In this document: one piece after another, positions 1 through 5,555 of the stretch
Layout of the letters: the number at the start of each line of letters is the position of its first letter
Numbering within the stretch: position 1 is the stretch's first letter
Source of the DNA: Bacillota bacterium
GTDB taxonomy: Bacteria; Bacillota_H; UBA994; UBA5500
Reading direction: 5' to 3'
Length of the DNA stretch: 5,885 nucleotides
Assembly (NCBI GenBank): GCA_012727835.1
Contig: JAAYGE010000042.1
Location: 1-5,885 of the forward strand
Made by a program: the position numbers and the translations under genes
Notes under the pieces: model-generated
Seen by the model: only the letters and a program-made list of their open reading frames with translations
What the model was told of the DNA's origin: nothing
Database searches by the model: none

Positions 1-5
1 AGGAG
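1..5 (+). promoter_or_regulatory. Shine-Dalgarno site of the HD-GYP gene
   Basis: AGGAG lies 9 nt upstream of the ATG at 15. An in-frame TAG at 12-14 directly precedes that ATG, so the protein cannot start further upstream in this frame. The same TAG could also be the stop of an upstream gene ending in Glu-Leu-Glu, but 14 bases are too few to claim one. Confidence 0.75.
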
Positions 6-14
6 CTTGAGTAG

Positions 15-1085
15 ATGGTTTGCCAAAGGCCACTAGCTTCCCTGGGTCCCGGCGTGACATTGGCCAGGCCGGTGACCGATGCGGCGGGGAACGTCCTTTT
101 GCCGCAGGGGTTAATCTTAGATGAGTGTTTATTGCACCTGCTACATCTGTGGAATGTGGAAAGTATCTTTGTTGACGGCCAGGGGCCCGAAGTTGCAGGT
201 CCAGAGCCGGCACCTCTGTTGGATAAAAGGTTTCAACAGGACCTACTGCAAGATATTCAACTGTTGGAAGCTGCTATCAGCAGCGATAAGCGGGTTAGCG
301 TAGAAAGGTTAGCTACCCAGTTGCGTCACGCCGTAAACCACCTCAGCCGCCAGCCCCGCTTGGGGCTGAGCCTGATGGGGCTACAAAGAATTGATGATTA
401 TACCTACCTCCATTCCCTATCTACCGCCCTTATCTCCATGGGTATAGCTATCAAGTTAGGGTGGAGTCAGACAGCAACGGTCGAATTGGGCTTAGCGGCT
501 GTGCTGCACGACATGGGGAAAACCATGGTGCCGAGGACAATTTTGCAAAAACCAGGGCCCCTTTCCCCGGCCGAGTGGAAATTGATGTACAAGCATCCCG
601 AGTTTGGTTGTGCAATGCTCAGCCGTCATAGCAACCTGAATGACACGGTCTTACAAGCGGTGCTACAGCACCACGAACGCATGGATGGCAGTGGTTATCC
701 CCAGCGATTAAAAGGCGAGGCTATCAGTGAGTATGCCAGGATTATTGCCATAGCTGACGTGTACGATGCCATGACCTCCAATCGCTGTTACAAACCCTCC
801 ACCGCTGCCCACCTGTCCCTAGAGGAAATATTGACCAATGAGCGGCTCTTTGATGCCACCTATGGTCGAGTCTTAGTCACCATGTTAGATATTTTCCCTG
901 TCGGCAGCCGTGTGTTGTTGGCCAACGGAGCGGAGGGAATTGTGGTGGCGTGTCATCCGCATCAGCCTACCCGGCCCCAACTGTTGTTAATTAAGGACCC
1001 TAAGGGAGCACCTTTAAACCCGCCAGTGCCCCTTGATCTAACCCAGCGTAAGGGAATCGAGATTATCAAAGTGGTGGCGGATTAG
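15..1085 (+). CDS. HD-GYP domain protein, probable cyclic-di-GMP phosphodiesterase
   Basis: A 356-residue protein that by family membership should hydrolyse cyclic-di-GMP in the cytoplasm. Residues about 8-55 form the short N-terminal domain often found in Firmicute HD-GYP proteins (pattern PGVTLARPV, then D-x-x-G-N-V-L-L-P-x-G). A helical linker follows to about 125. The HD-GYP domain spans about 125-295: H133, the HD pair H165-D166 with K169, H194, HHE at 219-221, the GYP signature G227-Y228-P229, and D248 in the IAIADVYDAMTSNR stretch. All the usual metal and signature residues are visible. Residues about 295-354 match the small C-terminal beta-rich domain of these proteins (FPVGSRVLLANG). 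No signal peptide or membrane segment is seen, so it should be soluble. The usual RPYK after the DAMTS motif reads RCYK. A terminator separates it from the flagellar operon, so its link to motility is by proximity only. Substrate specificity is inferred, not shown. Confidence 0.93.
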   Translation: MVCQRPLASLGPGVTLARPVTDAAGNVLLPQGLILDECLLHLLHLWNVESIFVDGQGPEVAGPEPAPLLDKRFQQDLLQDIQLLEAAISSDKRVSVERLATQLRHAVNHLSRQPRLGLSLMGLQRIDDYTYLHSLSTALISMGIAIKLGWSQTATVELGLAAVLHDMGKTMVPRTILQKPGPLSPAEWKLMYKHPEFGCAMLSRHSNLNDTVLQAVLQHHERMDGSGYPQRLKGEAISEYARIIAIADVYDAMTSNRCYKPSTAAHLSLEEILTNERLFDATYGRVLVTMLDIFPVGSRVLLANGAEGIVVACHPHQPTRPQLLLIKDPKGAPLNPPVPLDLTQRKGIEIIKVVAD

Positions 1086-1098
1086 TGATTTTAAAAGG

Positions 1099-1177
1099 AG
1101 CCTGCCCCAACACCCTAAGCACACTCCCGTAGCCCGTAAGTAATCAAATACAGTTGCTTCTGAAAAAAAGACAGGCT
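1099..1177 (+). other. Possible structured RNA segment ahead of the terminator
   Basis: The 218-nt stretch between the HD-GYP gene and flgM has no gene. Its first part can fold: AGCCTG at 1099-1104 pairs with CAGGCT at 1172-1177, and inside it AAGCA at 1117-1121 can pair with TGCTT at 1155-1159. The terminator follows 6 nt later. I could not match it to any riboswitch family that I know, including cyclic-di-GMP-I. It may simply be the 3' untranslated region of the HD-GYP transcript. Confidence 0.2.
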
Positions 1178-1182
1178 TGATC

Positions 1183-1214
1183 GGCCCGTAGGCTTTGACC
1201 TAACGGGCCTTTTT
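1183..1214 (+). terminator. Rho-independent terminator after the HD-GYP gene
   Basis: GGCCCGTAGG at 1183-1192 pairs with CCT (1199-1201) and ACGGGCC (1203-1209), with one bulged A at 1202 and a 6-nt loop. A run of five T follows at 1210-1214, then GTTG. It should end the HD-GYP transcript and insulate it from the sigma-28 promoter downstream. Confidence 0.85.
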
Positions 1215-1240
1215 GTTGAGTTCCTTTTTCCTCCATCCTC

Positions 1241-1267
1241 TAAAGATTTCCCGCCACTAACCGATAA
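1241..1267 (+). promoter_or_regulatory. Sigma-28 (SigD/FliA) type promoter for the flgM operon
   Basis: TAAA at 1241-1244, a spacer of exactly 15 nt, then ACCGATAA at 1260-1267. The Bacillus SigD consensus is TAAA-N15-GCCGATAT, so the -35 element is perfect and the -10 element matches 6 of 8, including the CCGATA core. Transcription would start near 1274, giving a leader of about 30 nt before flgM. Its place after a terminator and before the first gene of the operon fits well. The match is read from the sequence; the sigma factor is inferred from the consensus. Confidence 0.82.
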
Positions 1268-1303
1268 GATAAACAAAGACCTTTACTATGAGGAGAATGC
1301 CTA

Positions 1304-1600
1304 ATGCGGATTACCGATAAACAAGTGCAGCAAGTTATGCGCGCTTATTCCGATCAAATCCGGCGGCAGGAGCAAAAGCAAAAACGGCTGCCGCCTAACG
1401 ATGTGGGCCATGAAATAAAACTTTCTCCCCAGTCGCAAGAATTCTTAGCGGCTAGGCAGATCTTGCGCAACCTGCCCGAAGTGGATGCGGAGCGGGTAGC
1501 CCAGTTGCGCCAGCAAATCGAAGCCGGTACCTACAAGGTGGATGCTCGGCGTATCGCCAGGAATATGTTGGCCGGCCAGCACCTGGATACGCAGGTGTAG
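1304..1600 (+). CDS. flgM: Anti-sigma-28 factor FlgM
   Basis: A 98-residue cytoplasmic protein of the FlgM family, which binds sigma-28 and blocks late flagellar transcription until it is exported through the finished hook-basal body. The family's conserved C-terminal half is clear: IKLSPQSQEF at 38-47, then a helix with LPEVDAERVAQLRQQIEAG (57-75) and GTYKVDARRIARNML (75-89). The N-terminal 35 residues are polar, rich in Gln, Lys and Arg, and probably disordered, as is usual. Length is normal for the family. The start is fixed by AGGAG at 1291-1295, 8 nt upstream. It is the first gene of the operon, behind a sigma-28 type promoter, so the inhibitor is probably made by the factor it inhibits. 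The stop is 2 nt before flgN. Confidence 0.95.
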   Translation: MRITDKQVQQVMRAYSDQIRRQEQKQKRLPPNDVGHEIKLSPQSQEFLAARQILRNLPEVDAERVAQLRQQIEAGTYKVDARRIARNMLAGQHLDTQV

Positions 1601-1602
1601 CT

Positions 1603-2079
1603 ATGGCGTGGCAGGCACTAGAAGCAGCCCTGGCGGCCGAAGTTGAATTGCTGGGGCGAGCAGTGGAGCTGGGTGAGCAAAAGCGCCACATCCTTACCGC
1701 CAACGATGTGGCTGCTCTGGAAGAGCTGTTGCCCAAGGAGGAAAAACTGGCCAATGAACTAAAAACTATGGAATTTCAGCTGACCGGTATTGCCAGCCGC
1801 TTGGCGGGCCAGTTGGGGGTTCGTACCCTAGAGGAAGTTATCAATGCACCCGATTGCCCCCGCCGGGAAGTCCTAGGTCAGCTTTTCGAACAGATGGTTA
1901 TACGCCTAGCTGCCTTAAAGCGACTGAATGAGCAAAACCAGTTGCTGATCGAACAGGCTTTGCACTTTATCGACTACTCTTTGCGGGTGCTGGTCAGTTC
2001 GCCCGACGAGCCGGCTTATGACGCCGACGGCAAGTCCCGTCAGCCGACCAAACCTCGACTTCTGGACCGCAAGCTATGA
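1603..2079 (+). CDS. flgN: Flagellar export chaperone FlgN
   Basis: A 158-residue, almost wholly helical cytoplasmic protein. FlgN proteins hold the hook-filament junction proteins FlgK and FlgL and deliver them to the flagellar export gate. The family pattern is visible: an N-terminal helix with repeated Leu and Glu (about 4-60), and a C-terminal amphipathic helix at 105-130 reading LKRLNEQNQLLIEQALHF and onward to the typical FIDYSLRVL end. The last 28 residues are polar and rich in Pro, Lys and Arg and look unstructured. The next two genes encode its expected clients. The start is 2 nt after the flgM stop; AGGTG at 1593-1597 inside the flgM end serves as a modest ribosome binding site 5 nt upstream, so translation is probably coupled to flgM. 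FlgN sequences diverge strongly, so the call leans on position as well as pattern. Confidence 0.9.
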   Translation: MAWQALEAALAAEVELLGRAVELGEQKRHILTANDVAALEELLPKEEKLANELKTMEFQLTGIASRLAGQLGVRTLEEVINAPDCPRREVLGQLFEQMVIRLAALKRLNEQNQLLIEQALHFIDYSLRVLVSSPDEPAYDADGKSRQPTKPRLLDRKL

Positions 2080-2085
2080 GGTGAT
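2078..2085 (+). promoter_or_regulatory. Strong Shine-Dalgarno site of flgK
   Basis: GAGGTGAT is complementary over eight bases to the 3' end of 16S rRNA and ends 6 nt before the flgK ATG. It overlaps the flgN stop codon (TGA 2077-2079), which favours re-initiation. Confidence 0.85.
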
Positions 2086-2091
2086 TAAACA

Positions 2092-3528
2092 ATGCGTTCT
2101 ACATTCTTTGGTTTAGAGATAGCCCGTAAGGCGCTGGCCGCCCAATCCCGGGCTTTGGATGTAACCGGACATAACATCGCGAATCAGGCCACTCCCGGCT
2201 ATAGCCGACAGCGGGCCGTGCTCACCGCAACTAACCCTTACACGGTGCCTGGTATGCACAATTCCACCTCCGCCGGTCAAATCGGTACCGGCGTGCAGGT
2301 TAGCACCATTTACCGTTTACGCGACAGCTATATCGATTACCAGTTACGCTCCCAAAATCAATACTTGGGCAAGGCCGCCGCTGAAAACCAGACCCTGGAC
2401 CGGGTGGAAGGTATTTTCAGCGATCTGCAAGGGGGAGGCATTAAGAATGCTATCGCCCAGTTTTTTAATGCCTGGCAAGATTTAAGCCGGGATGGGGCCA
2501 ACGAAACGGTGCGCGCCATAGTTCAGCAGCGGGCCGTGGCGGTGGCCGACATGTTCCGCCATGTGGATAGCCAGTTGCAAGATGTAATTGACGACATTAA
2601 CCACGGTATTTCCCTAACCGTGGTCGATATTAACTCCATTGTGGACCGCATCGCCGCCCTCAATGCCCAGATACAAACCAACGAACTGGGCGGGAAAAAC
2701 GCCAATGACCTGCGCGACCGCCGCGATCTCTTGATCGACGAGCTGTCCCAGCTGGTCAACCTGCATGTCTTTGAAAGCCATGGCCAGCTTTCCCTGGTGG
2801 TTAACGGGGTAAGCATAGTACGCCACGACTCGGTCACCCATATGAAGTTGGGGGAAGATGGTACTGTTCGCTGGCTACATGCCGATGGCTCCGAAGGTAA
2901 CCCGGTGGGGGCCACCAGCGGCCGTCTGGCCGGGTTGGAGAGTGCTCGTAACATGACCCGGGGCTACATGGACCAGCTAGACGCCATGGCGAAGGAATTT
3001 GCCGATGCTATCAATACCCAGCACAAGAAGGGCTATGATCTGCTAGGCGGCAATGGGATAGACTTTTTTGTGGGCTTGTTCGGGAGTGCAGATCCAGATG
3101 CCATTTCTGCCAGACATATTTACGTAAATGAGGATCTTCTGGATGAAGAAAACGGTCGTAAGTACATTGCGGCGGCTGGGGAACAAGCCGACGGACAGAC
3201 CATTGCTGGAGATGGTAGCAATGCTTTAGCCATAGCCCAGTTGCGTAACGCACTACTATTCGATGGTTCGTCCACACTTGAGCAATTTTACGAAGGTATT
3301 TTGGGCACTCTGGGCGTGGATGCCCAGCACGCCCTGCACATACTAGAGAACCAGACTTTGCTGGTGGAGCAGCTGGAAATGCGTCGCTCTTCCGTTTCCG
3401 GTGTTTCCCTCGATGAAGAGATGACCAACATGATTCAATACCAGCATGCCTATAACGCGGCGGCCCGTTTGGTTAATGTTATCGATGAAATCTTAGAGAC
3501 TTTAATCTTCCGCACGGGCCTGCGCTAG
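2092..3528 (+). CDS. flgK: Flagellar hook-associated protein 1, FlgK (HAP1)
   Basis: A 478-residue structural protein that is exported through the flagellum and forms the first hook-filament junction ring on the hook. The N-terminal rod/hook signature is intact: FGLEIARKALAAQ from residue 6, then GHNIANQATPGYSRQR at 26-41. The coiled middle of the family is seen in NDLRDRRDLLIDELSQLV (205-222), SGRLAGL (276-282) and FADAINTQHKKGYDLLG (303-319). The C-terminal terminal-helix motif is SGVSLDEEMTNMIQYQHAY (436-454), with the helix running to about 472. Both conserved ends, which pack together in the D0/D1 core, are present, so the gene is full length; 478 residues is at the compact end of the family, meaning a small exposed D2/D3 region. 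No cleaved signal peptide is expected, as export is by the flagellar type III route. It sits directly after its chaperone gene flgN and 14 nt before flgL. Confidence 0.98.
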   Translation: MRSTFFGLEIARKALAAQSRALDVTGHNIANQATPGYSRQRAVLTATNPYTVPGMHNSTSAGQIGTGVQVSTIYRLRDSYIDYQLRSQNQYLGKAAAENQTLDRVEGIFSDLQGGGIKNAIAQFFNAWQDLSRDGANETVRAIVQQRAVAVADMFRHVDSQLQDVIDDINHGISLTVVDINSIVDRIAALNAQIQTNELGGKNANDLRDRRDLLIDELSQLVNLHVFESHGQLSLVVNGVSIVRHDSVTHMKLGEDGTVRWLHADGSEGNPVGATSGRLAGLESARNMTRGYMDQLDAMAKEFADAINTQHKKGYDLLGGNGIDFFVGLFGSADPDAISARHIYVNEDLLDEENGRKYIAAAGEQADGQTIAGDGSNALAIAQLRNALLFDGSSTLEQFYEGILGTLGVDAQHALHILENQTLLVEQLEMRRSSVSGVSLDEEMTNMIQYQHAYNAAARLVNVIDEILETLIFRTGLR

Positions 3529-3535
3529 GGGAGGT
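3528..3535 (+). promoter_or_regulatory. Shine-Dalgarno site of flgL
   Basis: GGGGAGGT starts on the last base of the flgK stop codon and ends 7 nt before the flgL ATG at 3543. It supports that start and suggests re-initiation from flgK. Confidence 0.8.
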
Positions 3536-3542
3536 AGACTAA

Positions 3543-4460
3543 ATGCGCATCACCAATAACATGATGAATACCGCCTTCTTACAAGATTTGCAGCGCAATC
3601 TGCGCAATCTGGACACCATGCAGCGGCGCATCAATTCGGGCAAAATCGTCAGCCGCCCCTCCGATGATCCGGTGCGCTTGCAGCAGATTCTCAAGCTGGA
3701 GACGGCCCTAGACCAGCACCAGCAGTATATTCGCAATATCGATGACGCCCATGCCTGGTTGGCCAGCACCGACGCCGCCCTAGATCAGGCCGGTGGCATC
3801 ATCGTGCAAGTCCGTGGGCTGGCGGTGCAAGGTGCCAATGGCACCAACGACGAAGGGGCAATGACCGCTCTGGCCGACGAAGTGCGGCAGCTGGCGGAAC
3901 AGTTGGTGGGTGTGGCCAATGCCACCCATGCGGGGCGCTACATCTTTGCTGGCAATAACACCACTGAAAAGCCGTTCCAAGATATTAGTTGGCCACCAGA
4001 CCCGGAAATAGGCCCACTTCCCTATGATGGCTTTCAGGGCAACAGTAACACGATGGAATATGAGATTGGCCCCGGAGTCACCATGGTAGTTAATACCACC
4101 GCCAAGATGGCCTTTGGTGAGGGTGATAAGGAGGCTATCCAGCTACTAATAGATTTGGAGAATGCCCTGCGCACTGATAATAAGGACGAGATAAATAACA
4201 TCTTAGGCAAACTAGAAGAGGTGGAAAGCCAGTTCCTTACCGCCCGTTCCGAAGTGGGCGCCCGTATGAATCGGCTAGAGGCCACCAAATCGCGCTTTAC
4301 CGATGACATCATCACCTACACGGCTCTGAAGTCGCAGGTGGAAGATGTGGATATGGCGGAGGCCATCATGTACTTAAAGACGCAGGAAGCCGTTTACCAT
4401 GCCTCGCTGGCGGTGGGCGCTCGGCTCATGCAGCCCACCCTGGTTGATTTCCTACGATGA
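3543..4460 (+). CDS. flgL: Flagellar hook-associated protein 3, FlgL (HAP3)
   Basis: A 305-residue exported protein forming the second junction ring, between FlgK and the flagellin filament. It has the flagellin-like N-terminal helix (MRITNNMMNTAFLQDLQRNL at 1-20, then RRINSGKIVSRPSDDP at 28-43), the FlgL marker GRYIFAGNNTTEKPF at 131-145, and the C-terminal helical pair SEVGARMNRLEATKSRF (236-252) and EDVDMAEAIMYLKTQEA (267-283), ending in QPTLVDFLR. Length is normal for Gram-positive FlgL. Flagellin was considered, but the GRYIFAG motif, the ending and the position after flgK favour FlgL. The stop overlaps the next start in ATGA (4457-4460), so the downstream gene is translationally coupled. 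Confidence 0.97.
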   Translation: MRITNNMMNTAFLQDLQRNLRNLDTMQRRINSGKIVSRPSDDPVRLQQILKLETALDQHQQYIRNIDDAHAWLASTDAALDQAGGIIVQVRGLAVQGANGTNDEGAMTALADEVRQLAEQLVGVANATHAGRYIFAGNNTTEKPFQDISWPPDPEIGPLPYDGFQGNSNTMEYEIGPGVTMVVNTTAKMAFGEGDKEAIQLLIDLENALRTDNKDEINNILGKLEEVESQFLTARSEVGARMNRLEATKSRFTDDIITYTALKSQVEDVDMAEAIMYLKTQEAVYHASLAVGARLMQPTLVDFLR

Positions 4461-5026
4461 GAATAGGACCGCTCATTAACATACATATAACGCCTGCCCA
4501 GCTGGGGTTGGACATCTCCTTGGGGAGTATGCGCTTGCAGCAGAATCATGCTAGCATGACTCTGGAGCAACCGCAGGCGGAGATGCGGGTGCAAAGCCCC
4601 AACGGCCGCCTGCAGATCGACAATAGTGCCATGCGCCAAGACTTGGGCGTCGGCTCCCAGTTGGTCTCGGCCCGCCAGCGGGTAGCCGCCAGCATTCGCA
4701 AAGCCCAAGAGAGCATAGCCCGCAAAGCGCAGGAGGGTGACCGCATGATGCGGGAACCGCAGGTTATCGGTACCCTGGCTAAGGAAGCCAACTACCGCGG
4801 TGCCCATGTGGAAACTAATGTGGGGCTAGTTCCCCGTTCTCTGCCCAAAATAACCTATGTGGGCGAACCCGAGCCCCGCATCGAAGTACGGCCGCAAGCC
4901 CCGCGCCTGCAGGTGACGCCCAATCCCCCGCGGGTAGATCTAGTGCCGGCGGCAGTAGAGGCCTATCTCAAACAGCGAGGCTCGGTAGAGATTGAATATG
5001 TCGGTCCCAGAGAAATTTGGGCTTAG
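4457..5026 (+). CDS. yviE: YviE-like flagellar operon protein (DUF6470 family)
   Basis: A 189-residue protein of unknown biochemical role, matching YviE of Bacillus by place (between flgL and fliW) and by pattern: N-terminal PLINIHITPAQLGLDIS, an IDNSAMRQDLG block at 54-64, and an EGD motif (93-95) after a long helix. Three parts can be seen. Residues 24-58 are degenerate nine-residue repeats (SMRLQQNHA, SMTLEQPQA, EMRVQSPNG, RLQIDNSA). Residues about 66-112 are one long polar helix rich in Ala, Gln and Arg. Residues 141-167 are nine-residue repeats again (RIEVRPQAP, RLQVTPNPP, RVDLVPAAV), followed by a last strand, GSVEIEYVG (175-183). The repeats suggest short beta strands in register. No signal peptide or membrane segment is seen. 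It has no clear Shine-Dalgarno site; the ATGA overlap with flgL should supply ribosomes. A role in late assembly or in fliW-csrA control is only a guess from the neighbours. Confidence 0.85.
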   Translation: MRIGPLINIHITPAQLGLDISLGSMRLQQNHASMTLEQPQAEMRVQSPNGRLQIDNSAMRQDLGVGSQLVSARQRVAASIRKAQESIARKAQEGDRMMREPQVIGTLAKEANYRGAHVETNVGLVPRSLPKITYVGEPEPRIEVRPQAPRLQVTPNPPRVDLVPAAVEAYLKQRGSVEIEYVGPREIWA

Positions 5027-5032
5027 CCCCGT

Positions 5033-5061
5033 TCGGCCTACAGCCTCACGGGGTGGGCCGA
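5033..5061 (+). promoter_or_regulatory. Hairpin in the yviE-fliW gap, with a competing fold
   Basis: TCGGCCTAC at 5033-5041 pairs with GTGGGCCGA at 5053-5061 (nine pairs, one G-U; 11-nt loop). An alternative six-pair hairpin, CCCCGT at 5027-5032 with ACGGGG at 5048-5053, competes with the loop-closing part of it. No T-run follows, so neither looks like an intrinsic terminator. The gap holds no visible promoter. Confidence 0.45.
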
Positions 5062-5078
5062 CCACCACTTCATTAATC

Positions 5079-5097
5079 GCAACACTGTCGGTGTTGC
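5079..5097 (+). promoter_or_regulatory. Perfect hairpin just upstream of the fliW ribosome binding site
   Basis: GCAACAC at 5079-5085 pairs with GTGTTGC at 5091-5097 around a 5-nt loop. It ends 2 nt before the fliW Shine-Dalgarno AAGGAG (5100-5105). It leaves that site exposed and could mark the 5' side of a processed transcript or act as a stand-by structure. No GGA lies in the loop, so it is not a classical CsrA-presenting hairpin. Confidence 0.5.
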
Positions 5098-5113
5098 TTA
5101 AGGAGCATACACA

Positions 5114-5554
5114 ATGCAATTACAGACAACCCGCTTTGGCCAAATTGCCATCGATCCCGAACTTATCTTCTCTTTTCCTGCTGGCATTCCCGGTTTCCCC
5201 GAGGAACGCCAGTTTGTTCTGCTCAGCATCGGTCTAGAAGATACACCTTTCATATGGATGCAGAGTATCGCCAATGCCGATCTCTGCTTTTTGTTGGTTA
5301 ACCCCTATGCGGCCTTTAACCAGTATGCCGTCAGCCTTACCGATGGGGAGGCGGAGCAGTTGCAGCTGGCCCCAGGAGACGAAGCCCACGTGCTGTGCAT
5401 GGTCAGCGTACCCAACGGCGACCTGCGGCAAGCTACCGTCAATTTGAAAGCTCCCTTGTGGTTTAACCGGCAAAAGAAATTGGCCCTGCAAACGATTATC
5501 GATAACGAGGCCTATAGTATACGCCACCCCCTCTTTGCTAAAGGAGGGGAATAG
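5114..5554 (+). CDS. fliW: Flagellar assembly factor FliW
   Basis: A 146-residue cytoplasmic protein. In Bacillus subtilis FliW binds either flagellin or CsrA; when flagellin is secreted, freed FliW takes CsrA away from the flagellin mRNA and translation resumes. Family motifs seen: T5-T-R-F-G9, FPAGIPGF at 21-28, PFIWMQS at 45-51 (usually LQS), NP at 63-64, VP at 99-100, TVNLKAP at 108-114, Q126, and Y134 with R137-H138 near the end. Length fits the family (about 140-150). The start follows AAGGAG at 5100-5105 with 8 nt spacing. It is set off from yviE by an 87-nt structured gap, the only sizeable gap in the operon, which suggests separate control of the fliW-csrA pair. The stop is 1 nt before the csrA ATG, and its last codons contain the csrA ribosome binding site. 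Confidence 0.96.
   Translation: MQLQTTRFGQIAIDPELIFSFPAGIPGFPEERQFVLLSIGLEDTPFIWMQSIANADLCFLLVNPYAAFNQYAVSLTDGEAEQLQLAPGDEAHVLCMVSVPNGDLRQATVNLKAPLWFNRQKKLALQTIIDNEAYSIRHPLFAKGGE
5528..5549 (+). promoter_or_regulatory. Hairpin that sequesters the csrA Shine-Dalgarno site
   Basis: CCCCTCTTT at 5528-5536 pairs with AAGGAGGGG at 5541-5549: nine pairs, one of them G-U, closed by the 4-nt loop GCTA. The 3' arm is the csrA ribosome binding site itself (AAGGAGG, 8 nt before the ATG at 5556). The whole hairpin lies inside the last codons of fliW, so a ribosome finishing fliW (stop 5552-5554) must open it. Translational coupling of csrA to fliW is the inferred result. Confidence 0.65.
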
Positions 5555-5555
5555 G

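Noticed and set aside
1093..1100. AAAAGGAG after the HD-GYP stop, resembling a ribosome binding site
   Set aside because: No ATG, GTG or TTG lies at a workable distance downstream before the terminator.
1130..1140. An 11-base match (TAGCCCGTAAG) to 2120-2130 in flgK
   Set aside because: A few 11-base matches are expected by chance in nearly 6 kb, and nothing else around the two copies is shared.
1288..1320. A short reading frame from the ATG at 1288 that overlaps the flgM start, as a leader peptide
   Set aside because: It has no ribosome binding site of its own, and the AGGAG lies inside it, placed for flgM at 1304.
4394..4807. A 137-codon minus strand reading frame over flgL and yviE
   Set aside because: It is antisense to two coupled genes, and its protein shows no recognisable motif; GC-rich third positions explain it. 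The same holds for the other minus strand frames in the window.
5098..5116. A CsrA binding site at the fliW ribosome binding site
   Set aside because: Its only GGA is the one within AAGGAG; it is not in a hairpin loop, and the flanks do not match the CsrA consensus.
4992..5237. An 81-codon + strand reading frame across the yviE-fliW junction
   Set aside because: It overlaps the ends of two well supported genes in another frame, has no ribosome binding site and shows no family pattern.
5535..5555. A csrA start at the in-frame TTG (5535), adding seven residues
   Set aside because: The family begins invariantly with MLVL, and the Shine-Dalgarno site lies inside this extension, correctly spaced for the ATG at 5556.
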